Of a stretch of DNA of 64,000 bases, positions 35,073 through 44,098 are shown in pieces (position 1 is the first letter of the stretch; every line of letters begins with the position of its first letter). The DNA comes from Olivibacter jilunii. GTDB lineage: Bacteria; Bacteroidota; Bacteroidia; Sphingobacteriales; Sphingobacteriaceae. Under the pieces are notes generated by a model. The model did no database searches. It was not told the origin of the DNA and saw only the letters and a list, made by a program, of their open reading frames with translations. The stretch spans positions 62,001 through 126,000 of the forward strand of contig NZ_LR027849.1 of NCBI RefSeq assembly GCF_900607235.1, written 5' to 3'. Made by a program: the position numbers and the translations under genes.

Positions 35073-36191
35073 ATGCAAGATAAAAAGGAAAATATCAATA
35101 TACTGATTGTCGATGACAAGCTGGAAAACTTACTCACGCTGGAAGCTATTTTAGAAGCACCTAACCGAACGTTTATACGCGCAACTAGTGGCAATGAGGC
35201 GCTTAGGTGCGCCATTAAACAGGGTGATATAGGGTTGATCATCTTAGATGTACAGATGCCGGAAATGGATGGTTTTGAAGTGGCATCCATTTTACAGTCC
35301 AATTCAAGCACGAAACAGATTTCTATCATATTTGTAACGGCTATCAATAAGGAAGAACATTATGTGATGAGAGGATACGCAGATGGAGCGGTTGATTACC
35401 TGTCGAAACCGTTGGATATCAAGCTTGCCCAGGCGAAAGTGAACGTTTTCGAACGTATGTATTTTTACCAGAAGAACTTAAAATTGGCGCTGGAAGAAAA
35501 AAAAGAGATTAACAATCAGCTGGAACGTTTTATGTACGTCGTCGCTCACGATCTTAAATCGCCCTTGGCAGGCCTAATCTCCATCTTGGGCATGATGGAA
35601 TATGCGCTGGATGATGATGATCAGGAAACACTCAGGTCATATCTTCATTTAGGCGAAGTTTCCGCCAATAAACTAAACCAAATGATTTCATCCATTCTCA
35701 ATTATTCGAAAAATGCACATAATTTTCAAGAGAAGGAATTGGTATCGGTAAAGGACCTTTTGTCAGATATAAAAGCTGCTTTGTTCCTGCCAGAAAAGGT
35801 GCAAGTCTCTGTTATAGAGCCTCTGCCCTGCTTTTATACGAATGCTGTACAGCTTTATCAGGTATTCCAAAATCTAATTTCAAACGCCATTAAGCACAAC
35901 GATAAGGAACGGGTGCAGGTGGAAGCTGGTATGTCCCGTGAGGATGAAGATTTTTACACATTCTATGTAAAAGACAATGGTTCTGGAATTGCACAGAAGG
36001 ATTACGCGAAGGTCTTTGGCCTTTTTCAGACGGTCGATCAGGTGGACGGTGATACCAAAGATAATACAGGAATAGGTTTGAATTTAGTAAAAATGTTTGT
36101 TGAGAAACAGGGCGGAACGGTCGATGTTGTTTCCGAGCTTGGGACAGGAAGTACATTTTATTTTAAATGGAGAAGGGCAAAACCCGAGTAA
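35073..36191 (+). CDS. Receiver-histidine kinase protein, soluble
   Basis: The N-terminal receiver (ILIVDDKLEN, acceptor IILDVQMPEMDG, LSKPLD) is followed by a HisKA domain (VVAHDLKSPLAGL) and HATPase (NLISNAIKHN, DNGSGI, NTGIGLNL). There is no transmembrane region. It has the same REC-first order as the protein at 12835, so the EPS locus is bracketed by two related REC-kinases. It begins 4 bp after the large hybrid kinase, so the two are co-transcribed and may exchange phosphate. Last gene of the locus. Confidence 0.92.
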   Translation: MQDKKENINILIVDDKLENLLTLEAILEAPNRTFIRATSGNEALRCAIKQGDIGLIILDVQMPEMDGFEVASILQSNSSTKQISIIFVTAINKEEHYVMRGYADGAVDYLSKPLDIKLAQAKVNVFERMYFYQKNLKLALEEKKEINNQLERFMYVVAHDLKSPLAGLISILGMMEYALDDDDQETLRSYLHLGEVSANKLNQMISSILNYSKNAHNFQEKELVSVKDLLSDIKAALFLPEKVQVSVIEPLPCFYTNAVQLYQVFQNLISNAIKHNDKERVQVEAGMSREDEDFYTFYVKDNGSGIAQKDYAKVFGLFQTVDQVDGDTKDNTGIGLNLVKMFVEKQGGTVDVVSELGTGSTFYFKWRRAKPE

Positions 36192-36596
36192 AGAGGAATG
36201 ATACGGGGTTAGCATAACGACACAACGAATGCGATCGCCGACTTAAGTATGGAGAAGTAAATACGGTAAGGTACAGCTTTTCGGCACAGGTATTTACCTG
36301 CCGAAAAAAACTATGTCATTGATGGAAATGCACAGGTGCTTGTTGGTATCGATAAGCTGGCAGAATTAAAGTTTGCAGATTACACGACGAAGTTAACCGA
36401 GAAACTACAGTGATCATTTTCTTTGCAGCATGTGTAATGCCTTATCTATTATAGCGTTGCTCTACTTCAAATTGGTTGTGACACCTTCTTGGATGCTGGG
36501 TTCGGATGGTATTATTTTAAGTTGTTTCAAATGGTGTTTTCGCTGCCAAAGTTGCGAGCTGTCTTGAAAAAACAGCTCGCAATAATACACCTTATC
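36192..36596. other. Intergenic region with a possible gene remnant and a strong hairpin
   Basis: A 47-codon stretch (36270-36413, plus strand) without a start reads like the C-terminal end of a protein (NYVIDGNAQVLVGIDKLAEL) and is closed by TGA. I cannot name the family, and chance is possible. Apart from the hairpin at 36552-36582 nothing else is seen. Confidence 0.3.
36552..36582 (-). terminator. Strong stem-loop downstream of the RND operon
   Basis: TTGCGAGCTGT (36552-36562) pairs perfectly with ACAGCTCGCAA (36572-36582), an 11-bp stem with a 9-nt loop. It lies 14 bp past the adaptor stop codon on the minus strand. The T tract is weak, so it may act as a transcript-stabilising hairpin as much as a terminator. 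Confidence 0.55.
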
Positions 36597-37682
36597 TTAT
36601 TGGATGGTGCTACCTTCTTTTATCTCATCGTTTGCGTGTAACAGAATCTGGTCATGAGCCTTTAAGTTACCGAAAACTTCTACCGAATCGTTGGCGGCGA
36701 TTCCTTCCTTTACATCTGCAAAGACGGCTTTCTGGTTGACTACTTTAACAACATACTGCCTTTCTGTTGAACGTACAACACTGTGATTGGGCACCAGCAG
36801 GGAGCTTGCTCCCGATAATAAGGGGATGCTTACTTCACAATACATACCAGGTTTGAGGCGTTGATCCTTATTGATGACGTCTATTTCAATGGCTTCAGAT
36901 TGTGTGGAACCGAGCATGTTGGCCGAGCGGCTGATTTTACCTTGATAGCGCTTACCGGGCTGGCTATTGAAGATATAGGACACCGGCTTACTGAGATCTA
37001 CTTTATCTACATAGTTCTCCGGAATATGGACTTCAAGTCTGAGCTTGGCGATATCCTGTAGGATGAACATGGGCCGCTCATTGCTTTTTCCGGGGCCAAC
37101 TAATGCTCCGGCAGAGACATTCCGCTGTACCACCATGCCGCTAAAGGGGGCGTGGATGTTGAGATAGGATTGCACCATCTTCATGGCTTCGACGTTCGAC
37201 TTTTCTGACATGGCAACGGCTTCATCACCTTTCATTTTTGATAGGGCGTTGTCTAGGTCTAGTGGTGATACGGCTCCTTCTTCTAAAGAAGCTTCCTTGA
37301 GTCGGCGATATTTTTCTCTACTGGCATTGGCGGCTTCGTTTGCTTGGATGTAACGCGAGTTGGCGGATTGTAGCTGTGATAACATTTCGGGTGCTTCTAA
37401 GGCTACCATCAATTGCCCTTTTTCTACAATGCTGCCGCGGTCTACAAAAATCTGGTTGACAAAGCTATTGACTTTAGCAAATATATTGACTTCGTTGAAG
37501 GGTCTGAGCTGCCCGGGAAGGCGCACGGAACTGGCGAGTGACTTTTCGGTTACTTGCCCTATTTCGTAACGGCTTTTTGTTTGTTGTCCTTCTTTTTGAG
37601 CCGAGAGGTCAACAGGTTTATTTTGGCCTCCACATGCCGCTGCGAGCAGAGCAAAGGAAAGGATATAAAGTTGTTTGTTCAT
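36597..37682 (-). CDS. RND efflux periplasmic adaptor (membrane-fusion protein)
   Basis: This 361-residue protein has a lipoprotein-like N-terminus (LLAAACGGQNKPVD, lipobox with Cys17). Its biotinyl-lipoyl halves surround a helical hairpin (VNIFAKVNSFVNQIFVDRGS, LNIHAPFSGMVVQRNVSAG), followed by beta-barrel and membrane-proximal domains (LLVPNHSVVRSTERQYVVKV). It joins the inner-membrane pump to the TolC channel. It starts 2 bp after the pump gene, so the operon order is TolC, pump, adaptor. Substrates are not predictable. Confidence 0.93.
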   Translation of the reverse strand: MNKQLYILSFALLAAACGGQNKPVDLSAQKEGQQTKSRYEIGQVTEKSLASSVRLPGQLRPFNEVNIFAKVNSFVNQIFVDRGSIVEKGQLMVALEAPEMLSQLQSANSRYIQANEAANASREKYRRLKEASLEEGAVSPLDLDNALSKMKGDEAVAMSEKSNVEAMKMVQSYLNIHAPFSGMVVQRNVSAGALVGPGKSNERPMFILQDIAKLRLEVHIPENYVDKVDLSKPVSYIFNSQPGKRYQGKISRSANMLGSTQSEAIEIDVINKDQRLKPGMYCEVSIPLLSGASSLLVPNHSVVRSTERQYVVKVVNQKAVFADVKEGIAANDSVEVFGNLKAHDQILLHANDEIKEGSTIQ

Positions 37683-37684
37683 CG

Positions 37685-40600
37685 TTAATTGTTATGAATA
37701 ATGTCTGTTACTAATGGATTACTTGGTTTATGTGCATTGTCAATTGCGTTGGGAAGTAAGGAAGGAGATTGAAATCCGGCCTTTCCTTTAGCCCAGGCAA
37801 ATACGAGCGGAAGAATAAATAACACAGCAAAGGTGGATGCAAAAAGCCCCCCAATAACCGCGCGCCCTAAAGGTGCAGCCTGCTCGCCGGCCTCGCCCAT
37901 TCCCATGGCCATGGGGATCATACCTGCAATCATGGCCAAACTGGTCATCATAATCGGTCGAAGGCGTGTAGAGGCGCTGAAAAGGGCCGCTGTTTCTGCA
38001 TGTTGGTGATGCAAACGGAGTTGTTCTGCATTGGAAACAATAAGTATGGCATTAGCCACTGAAACGCCTGTTGACATGATCATGCCCATATAGGATTGGA
38101 GGTTAAGGGTAGATCCGCTCAGCAGCAGAAATACCAGCGAACCGAGCACTACAGCCGGAATGGTGGCAAGGGCAGTGAGCGAGAGTTTGGTCGACTGGTA
38201 ATTGGCTGCGAGTAAAAGAAAGATAACCAGCATGGCGAAGCCTAAGCCTAATTGTAAACTATGAAGGGTTTCGTCCAATAAGGTTGCCATGCCTTGTAAT
38301 GTCACCGTAACACCACGCGGAGGTGCCTCTAGCCGATCGAGTACTTTTTGGACCTGTACGGTGGCCGACCCCAAATCAATATGGTGGAGGTTAGCTATAA
38401 CGGTTAGGTATCGGCGCGGGCCCTGGCGATCGTACTGCCCGGCTTCATAGGAAGTGTTAAAGGTGGCAATATCGCCTAAGGTGGGCGATCGTTGGCCTTT
38501 TACGAGGGAAATTTCGCGTAGTTCGTCCATGGTATTCATCACATATTCCGGAACTTGTACCTGCACTTGATAAGTGTAGGTGTTTTTCTCATCAAGCCAT
38601 TGTATTTTTTCGGTAAAACGGCTTGAAGAGGTGCTGGCGGTAACGGAGCGCGCAATATCAGTCATTTTAAGTCCGAGTTGTGCAGCTTTTAAACGATCAA
38701 TGTGAATGGAAACGGTGGGCATTTTCAGTGGCTGGGCAATTTGAATGTCCCGAAGGTCTTTAATTTGTTTCAAACCATCTTCTACCTGACGGGCATAAGC
38801 TTTTAACTGATCCATATCTTTTCCGGCTATTCTTACCTCAATGGGGGTAGCGGCACCTCGGCTCATAATCTTCTCCGTCATATCAATGGGCTCGAAATTG
38901 ACCCGTAGATTGGGAAGTTTATAGGCAATGTTGCGCCGGAGGGCGTCTTTTAACTCGTCGGTATTGATGTGGTATCCCTTTTTTAGGTTTACTTGAATAA
39001 CCGCTTCGTGGGTGCCGGTATTGAAGACATATAAGTTGCTGACACCGTAACTGCTGGGTACAATACCGACATAGGCTGAAGTGATTGCGACTTGGCCGTT
39101 TACGGTACTGTCGATAATGGCGAGCACTTGCTTAACTTTTTCTTCGGTCCGCTCTAAACGGGTTCCGTCAGGCTCTTTGATCCGCAATTGGAATTGACCG
39201 TTGTTTAATTTTGGCATCATGTCTTTGCCGATATAAGAGAAAGCGAAGGCCGTGAGCAGGATGGTGGCGACGAGATAGATGAGGGTAGTTGTACGCTTCC
39301 ATTTCATCAGACCCCTTAATATATGGAGGTATTTTTTTTGTATCCTGTCAAACAGCGAGGTATCTGGGGAGGTTGCTTTGACATGATCTTTTAATAGCCA
39401 GTTGGCCAATATGGGCACGAGTGTTTGTGCCATGACATAAGACGCGATCATGGTAAGCCCAATGGCTAAAGACAGCGGCAGAAACATGGCTTTGGGAATA
39501 CCTTCCATCAGAAAGGATGGAGCAAAAACGGCGAGGATACACAGCAAAATCAAAAAGAGCGGAAGGGCAATTTCTGCACACGCATCGTAGATTGCTAGGC
39601 GCTTCGGCTTGCCTGCTTCCTGATGCTGGTGGATACTCTCTATCGTGACCGTAGCTTGATCTACTAAAATACCAATAGCTAAGGCCAACCCGCTCAGGGT
39701 CATGATGTTGATGGTTTGATTGAAAAGGCTGAGTAAGAGAACGCCAATGAGCACGGAGACCGGAATGGTAATGACGACAATGAGGCTGCTTCGCCAATCT
39801 TTCAAAAAGAGCAACACCATAAGACCGGTTAAAAGTGCACCGAGCCCCCCTTCGGTGAGGAGGCTTTCTACCGAATTCATCACCGCTACGGATTGATCAA
39901 ACTCGTACGAAATGGTAACATCCTCTGGTAAGAGGCTTTGTATCTCGGGTATTTTCTTTTTTAAGCCTTTTACAACTGACCAGGTGGAGGCATCTGCAGT
40001 TTTTACGGCGGGTATGTAAACAGAACGCCGCCCGTTGATAAGGGCATAGCTCACCGTTACATCGGAGGCGTCGGCCACGCGTGCTACATCTTTGATGTAA
40101 ATAGGAACACCGTCTTTGGTAACTACAGGGATATTACCGAATTCATCTACATCTTTTATGAGGGAATTGATGGTGGTTACATACATGTTGTTGTCCATGC
40201 GCAGGTTGCCCGATGGAGACATGACGTTGAAAGCGGCGAGCGCTTGTACAACCTCGTCCGGTGTTAGGTTGTAACTGCGCAATTTGTTGGGATTCACGTT
40301 GATGGTGATGGTTCTGGAGTTGGCACCAAATGGGGGAGGGGCGGACAGCCCCGGCACAGCGGAGAAGCTTGGCCTTACCAAGGTGCTGGCCATGTCGTAG
40401 ATTTCTTTTAGGCTGCGGCTCTTTGAGGAGAGTACCAGTTGCCCTACAGGTAATGACGATGCATCGAAGCGTATCACTTGCGGGGGCAACGCGCCGGGAG
40501 GAAAGAATTTCATAGCACGATTTACCTGCAAGGCTACCTGTGCGGAGGCTTCGGCCATGTCGGTTTTTTCGTAGAAACTGAGCTTAAGCAAGGTTAGACC

Positions 40601-40858
40601 CTGAATATTTTTGGCGCTTATTTCCTTAATACCCGTAACGTACAGGAATTGATCTTGAAGGCGCGACGAAAAGAACCCTTCCATCTGCTTTGGCGACATC
40701 CCGCCATACGACTCAATGACGTAAATGGTTGGGGAGTTGAGCTTCGGAAAAATATCGATGGGTATTTTGGTGGCCGCAATAAGGGAGAATATCAAGAGGC
40801 TGACGGTAAAGATAATAACCGAAATGGGCCTTTTTAATGCGTTTGTTACTAAAGACAT
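37685..40858 (-). CDS. RND-family efflux pump, inner-membrane permease
   Basis: I start at the ATG at 40858 (1057 residues, MSLVTNALKRPISVIIF). The TTG at 40870 overlaps the preceding stop. Twelve membrane helices and two large periplasmic loops are present, with the usual duplicated plan. The TM4 motif reads ALAIGILVDQATVTIE, so the second acidic residue of the AcrB-type Asp-Asp pair is Gln. TM10 reads GVSVANAILIV, with Ala where AcrB has the proton-relay Lys. These match an RND subfamily of Bacteroidetes and Acidobacteria that is separate from HAE1 pumps, with unclear substrates. It is probably proton-driven with an altered relay. Confidence 0.93.
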   Translation of the reverse strand: MSLVTNALKRPISVIIFTVSLLIFSLIAATKIPIDIFPKLNSPTIYVIESYGGMSPKQMEGFFSSRLQDQFLYVTGIKEISAKNIQGLTLLKLSFYEKTDMAEASAQVALQVNRAMKFFPPGALPPQVIRFDASSLPVGQLVLSSKSRSLKEIYDMASTLVRPSFSAVPGLSAPPPFGANSRTITINVNPNKLRSYNLTPDEVVQALAAFNVMSPSGNLRMDNNMYVTTINSLIKDVDEFGNIPVVTKDGVPIYIKDVARVADASDVTVSYALINGRRSVYIPAVKTADASTWSVVKGLKKKIPEIQSLLPEDVTISYEFDQSVAVMNSVESLLTEGGLGALLTGLMVLLFLKDWRSSLIVVITIPVSVLIGVLLLSLFNQTINIMTLSGLALAIGILVDQATVTIESIHQHQEAGKPKRLAIYDACAEIALPLFLILLCILAVFAPSFLMEGIPKAMFLPLSLAIGLTMIASYVMAQTLVPILANWLLKDHVKATSPDTSLFDRIQKKYLHILRGLMKWKRTTTLIYLVATILLTAFAFSYIGKDMMPKLNNGQFQLRIKEPDGTRLERTEEKVKQVLAIIDSTVNGQVAITSAYVGIVPSSYGVSNLYVFNTGTHEAVIQVNLKKGYHINTDELKDALRRNIAYKLPNLRVNFEPIDMTEKIMSRGAATPIEVRIAGKDMDQLKAYARQVEDGLKQIKDLRDIQIAQPLKMPTVSIHIDRLKAAQLGLKMTDIARSVTASTSSSRFTEKIQWLDEKNTYTYQVQVQVPEYVMNTMDELREISLVKGQRSPTLGDIATFNTSYEAGQYDRQGPRRYLTVIANLHHIDLGSATVQVQKVLDRLEAPPRGVTVTLQGMATLLDETLHSLQLGLGFAMLVIFLLLAANYQSTKLSLTALATIPAVVLGSLVFLLLSGSTLNLQSYMGMIMSTGVSVANAILIVSNAEQLRLHHQHAETAALFSASTRLRPIMMTSLAMIAGMIPMAMGMGEAGEQAAPLGRAVIGGLFASTFAVLFILPLVFAWAKGKAGFQSPSLLPNAIDNAHKPSNPLVTDIIHNN

Positions 40859-40866
40859 GCGATAGA

Positions 40867-42255
40867 TCAATTAAAGAGTTGAAGAAATGGGTCGACGTTG
40901 TTCTGCGCAATAACTTGATGAAACAACGCAAGGTAGTAGTTGTACTTGGCTGTTATATAGTCTGTTTCGGCTCGATAAAGCATGTTTTGTGCAACATTCA
41001 GTTCTACAATGTCCGTTAGGCCGTTTTTATACAGCGAGAACTTCTGCCTGTAGGCTGCATTGGCAGCTTTCACTTGTCGCGGTATTTCATGCAGGCGCTC
41101 TTCTGCGGCGCTTACTTCGGCTTTAGCCTGTAGGATATTAGTTTGCACATTCACCTGTTCTTCGGCTAGCTTTTTACTGGCACGCATGGTTTGCCTTTCG
41201 GTAAGGGCTAGATCGAGCCGCTGCCGTCGCCTATCAAACAAATTGTAGCTAATACCTAGGCCTACTAAGTAATTGCCTCGTTGCATACCGATACCTTGGT
41301 TAAGGGGAAGAAATTCATCCACACTGTTTACGCTGCTTGCGCGCCCCCATACGGCCGCCGATAGGAAAAGCTTTGGACGGTAACTTTTTCGTACCAGATC
41401 CTCTTTAAGCTCTTGATTGGCTACAATGGATTGATAGTAATTAATGAGTGGATGCTGATTGGTTTCCTGTAGCGTTGCAGGTAATGCGGTCACCTGTTGG
41501 AATAAGATATGCTCGGCTGCGGTATCGGGAATAACCTCCTGTACTTGGAGTCCGCTCACGGCGGCGATTCTTATTTTGAGTTGATTTTCTTGATTTTTGA
41601 GGTCAATCTGCTGCAGTCTGGCCTGTGAAAGCGCTGCTTCAGCCATGCTGGTGTCAACGCCGGCACGAATACCGCTTTTGGCCAAAGCCAAAATAGAACG
41701 ATGTATTTCAACATTTCGTTCGATGCTGCGCTGTTGGATAATGGATAAGTCCGTTAGCTTGAGGAGCTGAAGGTAACTGTAAATGGTAAATGATTGCAAA
41801 TCGAATTGCGCTTGGGCGAACTTATTGGCCTCCACGGCTAAGTCGCCTTCTGCAGCGGCCCGCTGTGCCCGGTATGCGCCAAAGTTGGCGAACTCCCACT
41901 GAAAGGCGGCAATACCTAGATTGGAGCTGACAGGCTGATAGTTGTTGCTTTCACGTACACCGCGATTATTGGTGGGTACAATACCGAAGCCAAAGTAGGG
42001 GCCTGCGACATTATTGTTGGATCCTAGGTTTGTTTGATAAGATAAGTAGAGATCTGGCGATCGGTTGTTTGCTGTTTTCTTTATTTGACTTTCCCGAATG
42101 GCTAAGGCTGCTGCATCGGTTTGTAAGGAGGGTGCATGTTGTCTCACCAGCTCCAACAGCTGATGGAGTGTAATCGGGGTAGGATTCTCTTGACCATAGC
42201 AAAGCAGTATGCCACATAGCATGCTATAGCCAAGCAATAAAAAATGCTTGAGCAT
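40867..42255 (-). CDS. TolC-family outer-membrane efflux channel
   Basis: This 462-residue outer-membrane protein has a signal peptide (LLLGYSMLCGILLCYGQ) and the duplicated OEP repeat of alternating long helices and beta strands (FTIYSYLQLLKLTDLSIIQQ, GLTDIVELNVAQNMLYRAET). Normal full length, in contrast to the short TolC-like protein of the EPS locus. It is the first gene of the three-gene RND operon. Its stop codon lies 8 bp before the pump ATG. Confidence 0.93.
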   Translation of the reverse strand: MLKHFLLLGYSMLCGILLCYGQENPTPITLHQLLELVRQHAPSLQTDAAALAIRESQIKKTANNRSPDLYLSYQTNLGSNNNVAGPYFGFGIVPTNNRGVRESNNYQPVSSNLGIAAFQWEFANFGAYRAQRAAAEGDLAVEANKFAQAQFDLQSFTIYSYLQLLKLTDLSIIQQRSIERNVEIHRSILALAKSGIRAGVDTSMAEAALSQARLQQIDLKNQENQLKIRIAAVSGLQVQEVIPDTAAEHILFQQVTALPATLQETNQHPLINYYQSIVANQELKEDLVRKSYRPKLFLSAAVWGRASSVNSVDEFLPLNQGIGMQRGNYLVGLGISYNLFDRRRQRLDLALTERQTMRASKKLAEEQVNVQTNILQAKAEVSAAEERLHEIPRQVKAANAAYRQKFSLYKNGLTDIVELNVAQNMLYRAETDYITAKYNYYLALFHQVIAQNNVDPFLQLFN

Positions 42256-42347
42256 ATGTACGTTGTTTTAGTTTGAATGAGAGACGTTAAGGTGATCACC
42301 CTGACGGAGGCTTCACCTACTAAGAAATAAAATGGAGTGGAGGCGCA

Positions 42348-42713
42348 TCATAGCGCTAATTGCTCGAAAATGAGGTATTGTTTAGTGGGCCAAAACCGAT
42401 AGATTGAACATTGCCTTAATTGAACCAACCAGTTCGTTAGCTGATCCTTATAGCGATTAATGTATTGTAAAATGTAACTTAAGCGTAGGGGTAATAAGTT
42501 GGTTTGTCCGCTTTGCGTTGCAATATCATTCTCGCAAAGCATATCATCGAAGTATTCTTGTTTTCGCTTACTGAATGATTTTATAATAGTGATTAGCTCG
42601 TTGGCAGATAGTGGCTGCGTTTTAGCATACAGATGAAAACCGACTATTGGCTTCACTGAAAATAATAATGCTATCGTTAGCAAAAGAAGTTTTGAAAAGA
42701 TGTTCTTTGGCAT
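42348..42713 (-). CDS. Small secreted protein upstream of the RND operon, family unknown
   Basis: This 121-residue product has a clear N-terminal signal sequence (LLLLTIALLFSVKPIVG) and then a helical mature part of about 95 residues with two cysteines (MLCENDI, LRQCSIY). It lies 92 bp before the TolC gene on the same strand and is probably co-transcribed. Small exported proteins often accompany RND genes in Bacteroidota, as metal-binding or regulatory partners. No metal motif is evident here, so I make no functional claim. Confidence 0.65.
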   Translation of the reverse strand: MPKNIFSKLLLLTIALLFSVKPIVGFHLYAKTQPLSANELITIIKSFSKRKQEYFDDMLCENDIATQSGQTNLLPLRLSYILQYINRYKDQLTNWLVQLRQCSIYRFWPTKQYLIFEQLAL

Positions 42714-42930
42714 GTTGATCGGCGTTAGTACTATCCGCTTAGGCCAAAGATAAGTATCCTGAAATAAATCGTGTAATATATTAGAAAAATATAATGTTAA
42801 AATAACTGTTTACAGTTATCTATAAGGGTTTATCGGGTACAACCGGTCGCACCCGGCACAAGTCTGTTTCATGGCCGAAGGGTGCACGAAGTTAATCGGT
42901 AAAAAGCATTGCCGTTATCATGGCAGCTCT
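42714..42930. other. Intergenic region, nothing supported
   Basis: No gene, strong hairpin or promoter motif that I would defend is visible between the small secreted protein and the end of the dehydrogenase gene. Confidence 0.5.
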
Positions 42931-43680
42931 TTATATAGCGGTATACCCACCATCAATTGCATAATAGCTGCCATTGATAAAAGTAGAGGTCTCTGCACTT
43001 AAGAACAGGACGAGGTTGGCAACTTCTTCTGCTGTTCCGAGACGACCAATGGGATGCTTGCCGATTAATGCCTGCTTTTTTTCTTCATCAAGCTGATCTA
43101 GCAGCGGCGTATCAATATAACCGGGGCCTACAGCATTGACGCGTATGTTTTGTGCAGCATATTCGACACCAAAATTGCGCGTAAGTCCCAAAACCGCGTG
43201 TTTGGATGCAGCATAACCGACAGACTGCGGTACGGCGGTAATGCTGTGGATGGAGCCTACATTGACAACAGCGCCGCCTCCATTTTTCAACATCTGGGCA
43301 GTTGCATATTTACAGCCATAGAATACGCCATTGAGATTGATGTCGATGATGGTTTTCCAACCTTCAATACTCAGGTCTGCACCGAGGTTAGCCTCTCCGC
43401 CAATACCGGCGTTATTGCAGGCAATGTCTAAGCTGCCATATTGCGCTACTGTTTTTTCAACGAGATTTTCCACCTCTTCCGGTATGGCTGTATTGGCATT
43501 TACATAAATGGCATCTCCACCATCGTTTTTGATGGACGCCACCACAGCTTCACCATGCTCGTCGTTTATATCTGAAACAACCACCTTAGCACCTTCTTTG
43601 GCATATAATAAGGCAATTGCTTTTCCAATACCAGAACCGGCTCCGGTTACGTAGGCAACTTTATCATTTAAAATACCCAT
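42931..43680 (-). CDS. Short-chain dehydrogenase/reductase (classical SDR)
   Basis: This 249-residue NAD(P)-dependent oxidoreductase has the cofactor motif VTGAGSGIGKAIALLYA, the NNAG motif (CNNAGIGGEA) and the catalytic Ser-Tyr-Lys set (VNVGSIHSI, VGYAASKHAVLG). The acidic residue after the second strand (VVSDIND) favours NAD over NADP. Full family length. The C-terminal GSYYAIDGGYTAI is typical. Substrate not predictable. It is separated from neighbours by non-coding DNA, so is probably a single-gene transcript. Confidence 0.92.
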   Translation of the reverse strand: MGILNDKVAYVTGAGSGIGKAIALLYAKEGAKVVVSDINDEHGEAVVASIKNDGGDAIYVNANTAIPEEVENLVEKTVAQYGSLDIACNNAGIGGEANLGADLSIEGWKTIIDINLNGVFYGCKYATAQMLKNGGGAVVNVGSIHSITAVPQSVGYAASKHAVLGLTRNFGVEYAAQNIRVNAVGPGYIDTPLLDQLDEEKKQALIGKHPIGRLGTAEEVANLVLFLSAETSTFINGSYYAIDGGYTAI

Positions 43681-43834
43681 GATCGATTGTAGTTTTGTTA
43701 TAGGTATAACAATGAACTATTTGCATTGTTCACCGTCAGGATACTGAGTTATTCATGGTAAGCAAAAGGTACCGGATTTACAACGGTTAAAATGGGGAAA
43801 CAATGGAAGTGGTTATTTTCCTGACAGAAGTGGA

Positions 43835-44017
43835 TTACTTTATCAAACCCGCTTTCTGCATTAAGTGGGTGGCATTTTTATTCTTCGTAATACCTTTGTT
43901 TATTTTATAATCAAAATAAAGCTCATTGGCTTCCAACCGGCTTTCAAAGCAATAGTTGCTTACTTCCAATGGATATTTGCTTTCGAGTTTATGCAAAATA
44001 TGAATAAAGTTATCCAT
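43835..44017 (-). CDS. Possible 60-residue protein with start codon inside an inverted repeat
   Basis: ATG-started frame, product beginning MDNFIHILHKLESKYPLEV and ending MQKAGLIK, hydrophilic, no known family. The start codon sits in the first arm of the inverted-repeat cluster at 44004-44062, so translation or transcription could be controlled by it. An opposing 62-codon plus-strand frame (43865-44053) overlaps but is less protein-like. Moderate to low support. Confidence 0.4.
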   Translation of the reverse strand: MDNFIHILHKLESKYPLEVSNYCFESRLEANELYFDYKINKGITKNKNATHLMQKAGLIK

Positions 44018-44062
44018 TACAAATGGATAACTTTATCCACTAGTACTGGATAAAGTTATCCA
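44004..44062. repeat. Three alternating copies of an inverted-repeat unit
   Basis: The unit ATAAAGTTATCCA occurs as plus (44004-44016), inverted (44024-44036) and plus (44050-44062). Arms 44004-44018 and 44022-44036 form a perfect 15-bp hairpin with a 3-nt loop. Arms 44024-44039 and 44047-44062 form a perfect 16-bp hairpin with a 7-nt spacer. The middle arm can pair with either neighbour, so two structures compete. It could be an operator, a small mobile hairpin element or an RNA switch. Confidence 0.7.
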
Positions 44063-44098
44063 GTATTAATGGGAAACTATGAAAAAAATGTATCACCG

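Noticed and set aside
39348-39797. 149-codon minus-strand frame within the RND pump gene
   Set aside because: Overlaps in another frame a region coding for conserved RND helices, and the product is rich in His, Arg and Ser as expected for an out-of-frame reading.
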